Origin: Acetobacter farinalis
GTDB lineage: Bacteria; Pseudomonadota; Alphaproteobacteria; Acetobacterales; Acetobacteraceae
Length of the DNA stretch: 64,000 nucleotides
Assembly: GCF_026240015.1 (NCBI RefSeq)
Contig: NZ_JAPIUX010000001.1
Span: 186,001 to 250,000 of the forward strand
Reading direction: 5' to 3'
Of this stretch, positions 33,814 through 44,675 are shown piece by piece; the stretch's first letter is position 1, and every line of letters begins with the position of its first letter. The notes beneath the pieces were generated by a model, which had not been told where the DNA came from, did not search any database, and was given only the letters and a program-made list of their open reading frames with translations. The position numbers were made by a program, and so were the translations under genes.

Positions 33814-35312
33814 TGGATGCCGTAGACCTTATCCGCGCCGGGCAGGAAACGGAAACGCCCTGGCGCTTCCGGCTGGACGAGCTGGGCTGGCGCGATATGG
33901 TCACAGCCCTTGGGCAGGACACGCTGCCTTTTGTCGGCCTGTGGTGTGATGAGACGGATGTGCATGCCCTGTTCATGCCTTCCGCCCGGCAGCCGCTGGC
34001 GGCAACGCTGGCGCTGGAGGACGGGCGATACCCGGCTCTTTCTCCCGCACGCCCCATTTCCAGCCTGTATGAGCGCATGGCGTATGATCTGCAGGGGGCG
34101 GAGGCCATGTGGGCGGTGGATGTGCGCCCACTGGTTGATCATGCTGTGTGGTCCGCAACGCAGCCGCTGGCGGCCAGCCCCGGTCCTGCGGGTGGGCACA
34201 AGGGGATGATCAGCTTTCAGCCCTCGGAAACCCTTCTGGCCGCGGGCGGCGTGAATGGCGGAGCCGGACCTGCCACAGGCGGGATGGAAACGCCCGTGCA
34301 TGTCGCCATGGCTTTTGCCGGGGAGACCATTACGCAGGCCGAAGCTGTTTCAGGATACGCACACCGGGGGCTGGCGCTGCGCTGGCGTAACAGCCGCGTG
34401 GAGGATGCCTGCCGCCTGAGCGGGCGTGTGGCAGCCGGATGCTCGGTCGCGCATCAGGTGGCGTTCTGTCAGGCTGTGGAGGCCGCCTGCGGGCGGGCCG
34501 TGGGGCCGGAGGCCGGGTTGATCCGTGTCGTGCTGGCGGAACTGGAACGCATTGCGCTGCACCTGCACACGCTGGGCGGGCTGGCGCGTGGGGCCGGGGC
34601 GCGTGTTGTGGCCTCCCGCTGCGCATGGTTTCGGGAAAAGCTTCTGGCTGAGTCCGCACCGGTTATCGGGTCGCGCCTGCTGATGGACCATTGCGTGCCC
34701 GGCGGCGTCAGCCTGCGGGATGCAACGGGGCTGGGCGAACTGTGCGCCCGCCTGGCCGCACTGGGCGAGGAGATTTATCCGGCGCTGGCCTCGTTATGGC
34801 GCACCTATCCGGCCTTGTCCGCCCGTTTGGGTGGTCTGGGGCCGGTGAATGCCGCAGTGCTCGACCGGGTGGGGGTGGATGGCCCCATCGCACGCGCCAG
34901 CGGGCGTGATTGTGACGGGCGCCGCACCCAGCGCGCTTATCAGCCCCTCTGGCGGCTTACAGCGGGCCAGCAGGGCGGCACAGCGGAAGATCGCGCCCTT
35001 GTCCTGCTGGATGAGATTGGCGAAAGCCTGCGGATGCTGGGTGAAGCAGGCCCCCGGCTGGGGCTGACCGCCGGGGGGCGTGTGGACCTGCCCATGCAGG
35101 ATGGTGAAGGTGTAGGCACCATGGAAGGCCCATGGGGCAGTGTGGTCTACTGGGTGCGCCTGCATGCGGGCCGTGTGGCTCAGGTGTTCACGCATGATCC
35201 GGCTTTTGCGGCGCTCATGGCGTTCGAGGCAACGCTGCCGGGGCTGAACGTGGCGGATCTGGCACTGGCGCGGCAGTCCCTTGGGGTGAATGCTGCGGCG
35301 CTGGATGGCTAG
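33813..35312 (+). CDS. HyfG/NuoCD-like large subunit lacking NiFe ligands
   Basis: A 499-residue soluble protein with a NuoC-like N-terminal domain (PISSLYERMAYDLQGAEA, 81-98) and a NuoD/hydrogenase-large-subunit-like domain starting near residue 135 (GYAHRG at 181-186). In hydrogenases the next segment is RVCGIC; here it is RVAAGC (205-210). The C-terminal DPCxxC is absent: the protein ends LGVNAAALDG. Three of four NiFe-binding cysteines are therefore missing, so H2 chemistry is very unlikely. It resembles the Ehr (energy-converting hydrogenase-related) class or a complex-I-like module. Confidence 0.75.
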   Translation: MDAVDLIRAGQETETPWRFRLDELGWRDMVTALGQDTLPFVGLWCDETDVHALFMPSARQPLAATLALEDGRYPALSPARPISSLYERMAYDLQGAEAMWAVDVRPLVDHAVWSATQPLAASPGPAGGHKGMISFQPSETLLAAGGVNGGAGPATGGMETPVHVAMAFAGETITQAEAVSGYAHRGLALRWRNSRVEDACRLSGRVAAGCSVAHQVAFCQAVEAACGRAVGPEAGLIRVVLAELERIALHLHTLGGLARGAGARVVASRCAWFREKLLAESAPVIGSRLLMDHCVPGGVSLRDATGLGELCARLAALGEEIYPALASLWRTYPALSARLGGLGPVNAAVLDRVGVDGPIARASGRDCDGRRTQRAYQPLWRLTAGQQGGTAEDRALVLLDEIGESLRMLGEAGPRLGLTAGGRVDLPMQDGEGVGTMEGPWGSVVYWVRLHAGRVAQVFTHDPAFAALMAFEATLPGLNVADLALARQSLGVNAAALDG

Positions 35313-35339
35313 ACAACAGGACAGGAAGGGTTTGCAGTC

Positions 35340-35855
35340 ATGGGGCTGATCCGCGCAGTGTTTGATGCCGCCTTCCGGCAGGGGGGCGGGCAACGGCTCA
35401 AGCCCGTTGGGCCGCGCTGGCCGCTCCTGCTGTTCCATGTGGATACCGGGGGCTGCGGAGGCTGCGGGATGGAGCTGGAAGCGCTTTCCGCTGGCCCGTA
35501 TGATCTTGAAGGGGCTGGTTTCGGCTTTGTGCAGACCCCGCGCTCTGCCGATGTCCTGCTCGTCACCGGGCCGCTCACCCGCACCATGGCGCCGGTTCTC
35601 GAAGCCGCATGGCAGGCTATGCCGAAGCCCAAAGGGCTGATCAGCGTGGGCGGCTGCGCCATGGATGGCGGGTATTTTTCCGAAAATTACGCCGTTCTTG
35701 GCGGGCTGGACCGCAAGGCGAGTATTGATCTTGTTATTCCCGGCTGCCCGCCATCCCCCCAGCAGGTGCTGGATGGACTATGTTCCCTGTTCGGGCAGCC
35801 GCCCCGACCCGTGAGCGGTGCTCAGGCCGAGGGGTCTTCTTCCACGTCTTCCTGA
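35340..35855 (+). CDS. HyfI/NuoB-like Fe-S subunit
   Basis: A 171-residue member of the NuoB/hydrogenase small-subunit family. All four ligands of the proximal [4Fe-4S] cluster are present: C39 and C42 in DTGGCGGCGMELE, C106 in VGGCAMDGG and C136 in IPGCPPSPQ. AGGAAGG precedes the ATG. It is shorter than E. coli HyfI (about 252 residues) and ends with a Ser-rich tail that overlaps the convergent pssA gene by 34 bases. It is the last gene of the cluster; no ferredoxin-type subunit follows. Confidence 0.85.
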   Translation: MGLIRAVFDAAFRQGGGQRLKPVGPRWPLLLFHVDTGGCGGCGMELEALSAGPYDLEGAGFGFVQTPRSADVLLVTGPLTRTMAPVLEAAWQAMPKPKGLISVGGCAMDGGYFSENYAVLGGLDRKASIDLVIPGCPPSPQQVLDGLCSLFGQPPRPVSGAQAEGSSSTSS

Positions 35856-36727
35856 AGGTCTTCAGCGGCTTTTTTCAGCTTGATGAAGCTCATGCGGCTC
35901 AGCGGCAGCAGGACCATGTAAATCACCCCTGCGGCGGCCAGCGCGCCCCATGGGTCCGCCACCAGTACGGCGGTGTAAACCCCTGTGCCCAGCATAACCG
36001 GCAGAACATACTGCGCCGGAACCTTGAAGTTCTTGAAAGACCAGACAGGCAGGGTGGACACCAGCAGAAACGCCGTGCTGATCAGCGTAAAGGCGGGAAG
36101 CCAGGGCAGGCGTGTCAGCCGGTAGAGCCAGTCGATACCCAGCTTCTGTGCTTCCAGCCCGAGAAAAAGCGGAAACAGCGCCAGACCAGCCCCGGCGGGA
36201 GCCGGAACGCCGGTGAAAAAATTGCTGGCATATTTGGGCTTTTCTTCTTCGCCATCCAGCGTGGCGTTAAAGCGGGCCAGCCGCAGGGCCATACAGACCG
36301 TAAACATCAGGCACGGCAGGAAGGCATAGCGCCCGCCATCCTGAAGTGCCCAGAAAAACAGCAGGAAAGACGGGGCCACACCAAAGCAGACAAAGTCTGA
36401 AAGACTGTCAAACTCCGCGCCAAACCGCGTGGAGCCACGCAGCAGGCGGGCAATGCGCCCATCCAGCCCATCAATGAACGCAGAAAGCAGCAGGGCAACC
36501 CCGGCGGCCTGAAAGCGGCCTTCCACAGCAAAACGCATACCTGTCAGGCCGGAACACAGCCCCAGCATGGTCAGGATATTGGGGATCAGCCGGTTGAAGG
36601 ACGGCCCGTGGATTTTGGTCCGCACCCGCCTGCGCAGGCGCTTGCGCCGCAGGCGGCGCGCGGCGTCCGGCGGTGTGGGGGAGGATGGGGCAGCCGGGAG
36701 CTGCGCAGGGTGCTGCGGATCTGTCAC
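35822..36727 (-). CDS. pssA: CDP-diacylglycerol-serine O-phosphatidyltransferase
   Basis: Makes phosphatidylserine from CDP-diacylglycerol and serine in the inner membrane. The CDP-alcohol phosphotransferase signature is DGLDGRIARLLRGSTRFGAE followed by FDSLSD. A basic N-terminal segment (RRLRRKRLRRRVR) precedes about eight membrane segments. The GTG at 36727 lies 4 bases after psd; TTG at 36763 or GTG at 36760, inside psd, are alternatives and none has a clear ribosome site. It forms a two-gene unit with psd, the next enzyme of the pathway. Confidence 0.93.
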   Translation of the reverse strand: MTDPQHPAQLPAAPSSPTPPDAARRLRRKRLRRRVRTKIHGPSFNRLIPNILTMLGLCSGLTGMRFAVEGRFQAAGVALLLSAFIDGLDGRIARLLRGSTRFGAEFDSLSDFVCFGVAPSFLLFFWALQDGGRYAFLPCLMFTVCMALRLARFNATLDGEEEKPKYASNFFTGVPAPAGAGLALFPLFLGLEAQKLGIDWLYRLTRLPWLPAFTLISTAFLLVSTLPVWSFKNFKVPAQYVLPVMLGTGVYTAVLVADPWGALAAAGVIYMVLLPLSRMSFIKLKKAAEDLQEDVEEDPSA

Positions 36728-36731
36728 GGGA

Positions 36732-37421
36732 TCAGAGGCGCGCCATGACAGTTTCCCCACCAACCATGGTCTGGCCAGCGGAAACCAGCGGTTCCACGCC
36801 CGGCGGCAGATACAGGTCCGTGCGGGAGCCGAAGCGGATCAGCCCGAAGCGTTCACCGGCTTCAACCTTCATGCCTTCAGAAACACTGCACACAATGCGG
36901 CGGGCAATCAGCCCGGCAATCTGCACCACAGCCAGCATCCGGCCATCGGGCAGGGTGAGGCTGAGGGCATTGCGCTCATTCAGTTCAGACGCCTTGTCCA
37001 GGCTGGCATTCAGGAACTGGCCGGGATGGTAGGCAATGCGTGTGACCGTGCCTGCTGCGGGCATTCTGTTGATATGCACATCCAGCACGGACAGGAACGT
37101 GGCAATACGCCAGACCGGCGCGGTGCCCATGCCCAGCTCTGCGGGGGGCGCAATTTTTTCAACAGACACCACGCGGCCATCCGCCGGGGCCACGGCAACA
37201 TCGCTCCGGGCCGGGGTGGTGCGTTCCGGGTCACGGAAGAAATACAGGCAGAACCCGAAGAACAGGCCGCTGGCCGTGCCGGCATGGCGCAGCAGCGGGC
37301 AGGAAAGCTTCTTGCCCAGAAAACGGGTGATCAGGGTGGTGGCACCCGAGGCCAGCAGGAAGGGCTTCGCTTCCGGGTGGGGGGGCGCCAGCACAAGTTT
37401 GAAAGAGTCGATCAGCGACAT
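36732..37421 (-). CDS. psd: Phosphatidylserine decarboxylase proenzyme
   Basis: Decarboxylates phosphatidylserine to phosphatidylethanolamine. The 229-residue protein is the short type. Self-cleavage is expected between G198 and S199 (RFGSRTDLYLP), making the pyruvoyl group on the new serine end. FFRDPERTTP (61-70) and ADGRVVSV (80-87) are typical. The ATG at 37421 has AGGA 8 bases upstream; a TTG further upstream was rejected. pssA follows, so the whole phosphatidylethanolamine branch is cotranscribed. Confidence 0.95.
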   Translation of the reverse strand: MSLIDSFKLVLAPPHPEAKPFLLASGATTLITRFLGKKLSCPLLRHAGTASGLFFGFCLYFFRDPERTTPARSDVAVAPADGRVVSVEKIAPPAELGMGTAPVWRIATFLSVLDVHINRMPAAGTVTRIAYHPGQFLNASLDKASELNERNALSLTLPDGRMLAVVQIAGLIARRIVCSVSEGMKVEAGERFGLIRFGSRTDLYLPPGVEPLVSAGQTMVGGETVMARL

Positions 37422-37455
37422 GGAGAGGTCCTCACGCAAAAGGCCGGAACATGGG

Positions 37456-37490
37456 AAGAAAACAGGGGACCATGCGAGATGTTCCCCTGT
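37456..37490 (-). terminator. Terminator of alaS
   Basis: Perfect 8-base arms ACAGGGGA/TCCCCTGT (37462-37490) are followed on the minus strand by TTTTCTT, just 12 bases after the alaS stop and upstream of psd. Confidence 0.7.
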
Positions 37491-37502
37491 GCCGGAGCAG
37501 GA

Positions 37503-40148
<2,646 letters not shown>

Positions 40149-40354
40149 GGCGTGAGGCAGACGGTCCTGAAACTGGTTGGGCGCGTGATCTCCCGTGCCA
40201 GCACCGCACACCGGAACATTCCGGAAGGGGCTGACGCAGGAAAAGTCCTCACGGCCAGGCGGAAAGCGGAAAGGCTTCTTTAACCCACGCCAGATGTAGC
40301 GCACCCGGCGCGGCTCTGAAAGGGGTTAGCACGCGGGGCGGGGTGAACAGGGCG

Positions 40355-40924
40355 TTATGGTGTCTTGGTGGGGTTTTTGGGTGACGATGGAAAGGAGACG
40401 GCATCTTCCGCCAGTTCCAGCACAGAGGCTGGGGGCTTTTCCCGAAAAACCATTTTCTGGCTGAGATTGAAGTTGGCGAACAGCCCTGCCAGAGAGCCGG
40501 CCGCCAGGGCAAGAACCGGATACGTCACGCAGAGCGGCACGGTGTAGAACAGGGTGTAAACCGTGCCCCGGTTCAGCAGAAAGCCGAAGCTGTTGGCCAG
40601 AAGAAAGCGCAGCCATTGCAGCACCGGGTGGTCATGCGCGCCAGCTCCCTTGAATGTCCAGAGGCGGTTGAGCGCCCAGTTCAGGGTTGCCGCGACAAAA
40701 TAGGCCACAAGCGTTGCAACCGTAAGCCCGAGCAGCGGGCGCAGGGCGTAAACCGTGGCGGAATCCCAGACAAGACCAAGCGAGCCGACTATGCCGAATT
40801 TCAGAAGGCGCGCCAGTTTGGCCCTGCGGGCGGAAGCCGGAGCCGCAGGCTGGGGTTCGACTGGAGCCGAGGCTTCAGAAGGCGCTTTGAGTGTGGCGGA
40901 GGGGGGCGGGCTTGAAAGGGGCAC
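40355..40924 (-). CDS. GtrA-family membrane protein
   Basis: Small four-helix membrane protein of the GtrA/DPMS family, which is linked to flipping or transfer of lipid-linked sugars. The N-terminal ~40 residues are Pro/Ala/Ser-rich and cytosolic; then LLKFGIVGSLGLVWDS opens the membrane domain, and WALNRLWTFKG and NFNLSQKMVFRE are typical loop motifs. The GTG at 40924 has AAGGGA 7 bases upstream; a GTG at 40954 sits against the ompA terminator and is less likely. No glycosyltransferase is adjacent, so its substrate is open. Confidence 0.85.
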   Translation of the reverse strand: MPLSSPPPSATLKAPSEASAPVEPQPAAPASARRAKLARLLKFGIVGSLGLVWDSATVYALRPLLGLTVATLVAYFVAATLNWALNRLWTFKGAGAHDHPVLQWLRFLLANSFGFLLNRGTVYTLFYTVPLCVTYPVLALAAGSLAGLFANFNLSQKMVFREKPPASVLELAEDAVSFPSSPKNPTKTP

Positions 40925-40958
40925 GGGTAATCCCTTGAAAGGGGCGGGAGGCACAGGG

Positions 40959-40991
40959 CAAAAAAAAGGGGCACCCGAAGGTACCCCTTTT
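40959..40991 (-). terminator. Terminator of the ompA-family gene
   Basis: The hairpin GGGGCACC-cgaa-GGTACCCC is flanked by seven A on the left and TTTTT on the right, 24 bases after the porin stop codon. It separates the porin transcript from the GtrA gene. Confidence 0.85.
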
Positions 40992-41014
40992 TCCGATCAC
41001 GAGGAACCGGTCGA

Positions 41015-42157
41015 TTAGTGGAGGATGATTTCCACGCGACGGTTCTGCGGTTCACGGGTGTTCGGGCCGGTCGGCACCAGCGGCTTGGATTCACCATAAC
41101 CGTGGATGTCGATCGCGCTGGCCGGAACGCCGTCACGGATCAGTTCAGCCTTCACGCTGTTAGCACGACGCAGGGACAGGCCCAGGTTGTACTTCGCACC
41201 GCGGGGGCCGGGGTGAGCAGCGGAGTTATCGGTGTAGCCGTTAACTTCGATGCGGGTCGTCTGAACGTGGGTGGAAGCCTGAGCAGCTTCTGCCACGATC
41301 TGGCGGGCGCGTGCCGTCAGAGCAGACTTATCCCAGTCGAAGAACACCAGGTAGGAGCGAGCCGGCAGCGGAGCCGGAGCAGCAACAACCGGAGCAACCG
41401 GCGGCGGCGGCGGAGCCGTGTCGAAGGCATAACGCAGGCCCAGAATGAACTGGTGGTTGAAGCGGTGATCGAAGTTCGTGTTGCCACGACCATGAGCGCC
41501 GTTTGCGTAGTTAGCCGTGGAGGTGAAGGAACCATCGGTGAAGGAGCCAGGCTGGCCGATCATCCGGTATTCCGTGGTCACCTGCAGACCCGGGATGCCC
41601 GTGTCATAAGCTGCACCGACGATGCCCTGGTAGGCGAAACCACCGTTCGTGCCACCCAGACGGCTCACGTTGCCGTTGGTGAAGCTTGTGGTTGTCGGGT
41701 TGTAGTGCTGCCACAGGTAACCGGCACCAACACCAACAAACGGAGTGACAGGTGCGTCAATACCGAACTGCTTCAGGTCGATATCATACAGCACGTTCAC
41801 GAAACCGCCGTAGGACTGGTCGCTGCCGCGGGTACGACCCGGAACAGACGTGCCACCCTGGTGGTTGATGTTGGAGTAGTTATACACGCCTTCGATTTCA
41901 GCGCGCAGGCCGTTGCCGAAGCCCCAGCCGAATGCACCGAAGCCGGTGAAGCCAGTGCCATGACGGAACTGGGAAGAAGTGGTGTTCTGTGAGCTGTCAG
42001 CACCGCCGGCGAAACCGGAAGTGTGAGCATGCTGATTCTGCACCAGGTTATAACCACCGCCCAGATCAACATAAGGGCCAGTGATCGTGGTGGCGAATGC
42101 GGCCGCCGGAGCCGCTGCCATCAGTGTCGTTGCAAGTAACGCCGTGCGGAGACGCAT
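41015..42157 (-). CDS. OmpA-family outer membrane protein
   Basis: A 380-residue exported protein. The signal peptide is about 1-22 (ending AAAFA), then comes an eight-strand-like beta-barrel with many Gly/Asn/Thr loops, a Pro/Ala hinge (PPPPPVAPVVAAPAPLPA near 250) and a C-terminal OmpA domain that binds peptidoglycan. That domain has YLVFFDWDKSALT, the TRIEVNGYTDNS motif, NLGLSLRRANSV and a final NRRVEIILH. TGAGGA lies 8 bases before the ATG. Codon use is strongly biased (CTG, AAC, GGT/GGC), suggesting high expression. It has its own terminator. Confidence 0.93.
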   Translation of the reverse strand: MRLRTALLATTLMAAAPAAAFATTITGPYVDLGGGYNLVQNQHAHTSGFAGGADSSQNTTSSQFRHGTGFTGFGAFGWGFGNGLRAEIEGVYNYSNINHQGGTSVPGRTRGSDQSYGGFVNVLYDIDLKQFGIDAPVTPFVGVGAGYLWQHYNPTTTSFTNGNVSRLGGTNGGFAYQGIVGAAYDTGIPGLQVTTEYRMIGQPGSFTDGSFTSTANYANGAHGRGNTNFDHRFNHQFILGLRYAFDTAPPPPPVAPVVAAPAPLPARSYLVFFDWDKSALTARARQIVAEAAQASTHVQTTRIEVNGYTDNSAAHPGPRGAKYNLGLSLRRANSVKAELIRDGVPASAIDIHGYGESKPLVPTGPNTREPQNRRVEIILH

Positions 42158-42494
42158 TTTTTCGTCCTCAATATTTCATCTGTTCGACTCTAGCCGCCAA
42201 CCATTCAGCGGTCAGACCCAGCAAGATGCCTAAAGCCGTATAAAACGATAGGTTCCAAAATAGAAACCCGAAGCTTTGTGCTCTTGGCGATTAGAAGCCA
42301 TAGCTGTGTTTTCTTTGCAACAGTTCATTTCGGTTTCCCATAATGCGTCTGTTGCATACTCAGCTCTTCAGGGTGTGTCTGTATGACACACCCACTCTCC
42401 TGGAGCACATGCCGCGCTTCTCTCGTGTCTCAATAAGGCGGAATTGCGGCAAGGCACCATAATCATGGTGAAGTCTTTGTTTTTCTGGCTGTTT
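42158..42494. other. Intergenic region between ompA-family gene and aroKB
   Basis: These 337 bases hold no credible gene. Next to the porin lies its leader and AT-rich promoter region (TTGGAA and TTATAC-like words near 42235-42260, weak). Next to aroKB are two hairpins: GGGTGTGTC-tgtat-GACACACCC (42371-42393), a perfect 9-base stem, and CACCAT-aatc-ATGGTG (42455-42470). Neither is followed by a clear U-tract on the minus strand; they may jointly end the aroKB transcript. Confidence 0.5.
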
Positions 42495-44231
42495 TCAAGG
42501 GGTGCAGCCATCTTCCAGCAGGATTTCCCGCACCAGTTCAGCCGGGACATCCTGGCTGGTAAAGGCCTTTCCGATTCCGCGAGCCAGAACAAAAGACAGG
42601 CGTCCGTCCTGCATTTTCTTGTCGCGCTGCATATGTGCCATCAGATCTGCTACGCGAAAGCTGTATGGCAGGTCACTAATACTTGCAGGCATCTTTAAAA
42701 GCCGCAGGTGCGCCGTTACGCGTTCAAGGTCTTCCTGCGGGCAGACTCCCAGCCTGACGGAGAGTGCGAAGGCGAGCCGTAACCCGATTGAAACGCCTTC
42801 TCCGTGCAGCAGGCGGCCATCATAGCCGAGCTCGGCCTCCAGAGCGTGTCCGAAAGTATGGCCCAGATTGAGCAGGGCGCGGCCATTGCTGCTCTGTTCC
42901 TCACGTTCATCAGCCGCCACCACGCGCGCCTTGAAGGCGCAGGCCTGCCGCACGGCTTCCGTCAGGGCCTCGGGCTCCGCAGCCAGAACGGAGTCTCCAT
43001 GGCGTTCGCACCATTCGAACAGGTCCGGGGAGCCAAGCAGTCCGGCTTTCACGATTTCCGCATAGCCAGCCACCAGTTCCCTGTGCGGAAGGGTGCTGAG
43101 TGCGGAAACATCGGCCAGCACGCACAGCGGCTGATGGAACGCGCCAAGCAGGTTCTTGCCCCAGCGGGTGTTGATGCCGGTTTTGCCGCCCACGGAAGAA
43201 TCGACCTGAGAAAGCAGGGTTGTGGGAATCTGTACAAAGGGCAGGCCGCGCAGGGTGGTGGCCGCCACAAAACCTGCCAGATCTCCCACCACACCGCCGC
43301 CAAGGGCGATGATGGTGGTGCGCCGCTCCACGCCTTCTTCCAGAATCGCATCGGTCAGGCGTTCATAGGTGCTCAGGGATTTGGACTGTTCGCCCGGCGG
43401 GACGGTCAGGGCGCGGAAGGCAATACCGGTTTCGCGCAGGGAATCCTGCAGGGTGGGCAGATAGAGGGCCGCCACGGTTTCATCTGTAATAATGACAACC
43501 TTTTTCTGCGGCAGCACCGGAGCCAGCAGCGCGCCGGCCCGGCTGATCAGGTTGGTGCCGATCACAACATCATAAGATGTATGCTCAAGGGCTACCGGCA
43601 GGCGCACCGGCCTGCGGGAGAGAGCCAGGCTTTCAATCACCCGGGTGGTGCTATGGTCCACGTTGTGGTCTCCGCAATCAACAATAACATCGGCTTCCGC
43701 ATAGATGGGGTGGCGCACTGTCATCAGGCGCGCCAGCACATCGCGTGGGGAGGCATCATTCAGAAGGGGGCGGTGGGTCCGGCCCTGCACGCGCCGCAGC
43801 AGCACCGGCAGCGGGCAGCGCAGCCAGACCGATATGGCGCGCTCACGCACCAGCGTGCGTGTTTCCGTATTCATGAAGGCACCGCCGCCGGTGGCCAGAA
43901 CCATGGGCGGCCCTTCCAGCAGGCGGCGGATCACGCGGCGTTCGCCATCGCGGAAGGCGGCTTCGCCATACAGGCGGAACACGTCGCTTACGGAGCAGCC
44001 TGCCGCGCGTTCTATTTCCACGTCAGCGTCAACAAAAGGCAGGCCAAGCCGTGTGGCCAGACGGCGGCCAATGGTGGTTTTGCCAGCGCCCATCAGGCCA
44101 ACAAGAACAATGCTGCGTCCGGAGGGCGGCAGGGCACTGGTTGCGGGCCAGCGCCCCACACGTTCCAGATCAAGGGGAATCGGTGGGCTTTCCGCAGCGT
44201 CGGGGGGTGGGTACGAGATACGTGATGACAT
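42495..44231 (-). CDS. aroKB: Bifunctional shikimate kinase / 3-dehydroquinate synthase
   Basis: Fusion of two shikimate-pathway enzymes, about 578 residues. The shikimate kinase half (about 38-200) has P-loop GLMGAGKT (45-52), FRDGERRVI and LATGGGAF. The dehydroquinate synthase half (about 205-578) has PPGEQSKSL, ALGGGVVGDLAGFVAATT, TLLSQVDSSVGGKTGIN, NLGHTFGHALE and HGEGVSIG. The two are fused in shikimate-independent order (AroB is step 2, AroK step 5), an arrangement seen in some alphaproteobacteria. The ATG at 44231 was chosen; an ATG at 44270 would add 13 residues with no better ribosome site. Confidence 0.95.
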   Translation of the reverse strand: MSSRISYPPPDAAESPPIPLDLERVGRWPATSALPPSGRSIVLVGLMGAGKTTIGRRLATRLGLPFVDADVEIERAAGCSVSDVFRLYGEAAFRDGERRVIRRLLEGPPMVLATGGGAFMNTETRTLVRERAISVWLRCPLPVLLRRVQGRTHRPLLNDASPRDVLARLMTVRHPIYAEADVIVDCGDHNVDHSTTRVIESLALSRRPVRLPVALEHTSYDVVIGTNLISRAGALLAPVLPQKKVVIITDETVAALYLPTLQDSLRETGIAFRALTVPPGEQSKSLSTYERLTDAILEEGVERRTTIIALGGGVVGDLAGFVAATTLRGLPFVQIPTTLLSQVDSSVGGKTGINTRWGKNLLGAFHQPLCVLADVSALSTLPHRELVAGYAEIVKAGLLGSPDLFEWCERHGDSVLAAEPEALTEAVRQACAFKARVVAADEREEQSSNGRALLNLGHTFGHALEAELGYDGRLLHGEGVSIGLRLAFALSVRLGVCPQEDLERVTAHLRLLKMPASISDLPYSFRVADLMAHMQRDKKMQDGRLSFVLARGIGKAFTSQDVPAELVREILLEDGCTP

Positions 44232-44279
44232 GAAAGGCAGCTTACCATAGAGCAGGGAGAACGTACTCATTCAGATATC

Positions 44280-44675
44280 ATGGAGCCAAACCGTATGAAC
44301 CGCATGGTTCTTGTTGCTGCCGCTGTTGTTTGTGTTGCCCTGCTTGGGGGGATTGCCGCCCTTGGTCTTTCCGGTCATCCGCCGGTGCCGCAGCCCGTGC
44401 ATCGGGACATCCCCGTGGCGGCTCCGCCTGCCGCAGCCCCGGCGGCCGCACTGGTAGCGGCCCCGCCCGCAGGCCCCGCCGTGGTGCCGTCCGCAGGCCA
44501 GCCCGCAGCCCCGGCACCTTCGGCTGCGGCTCTTGTCCCTGCGGCACCGTCCGGCCCGGTTGTTGTGAGCACACCGGTGGCCCCGGCCGCCGCGACACCT
44601 GCCGCGCCTGCCCCGGCTGGTGCTGCACCTGCTGCCGCTCCTGCTCCTGTCCCGGCGGCGCCCGCGCATCCGTGA
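44280..44675 (+). CDS. Small Ala/Pro-rich membrane-anchored protein
   Basis: A 131-residue protein with an N-terminal membrane anchor or signal (about 8-30, VLVAAAVVCVALLGGIAAL) followed by ~100 residues made almost only of Ala, Pro, Val and Gly. No family is recognised. It could be a periplasmic spacer or tether. Its stop overlaps the xerD start (GTGA), so it is cotranslated with the recombinase. Low complexity makes homology calls unreliable, but the clean start, the coupling and the anchor support a real gene. Confidence 0.6.
   Translation: MEPNRMNRMVLVAAAVVCVALLGGIAALGLSGHPPVPQPVHRDIPVAAPPAAAPAAALVAAPPAGPAVVPSAGQPAAPAPSAAALVPAAPSGPVVVSTPVAPAAATPAAPAPAGAAPAAAPAPVPAAPAHP

Noticed and set aside
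28705..35855. Cluster as ordinary NADH dehydrogenase (complex I) or active hydrogenase-4
   Set aside because: No NuoE/F/G or ferredoxin subunits, and NiFe cysteines are missing; neither label fits.
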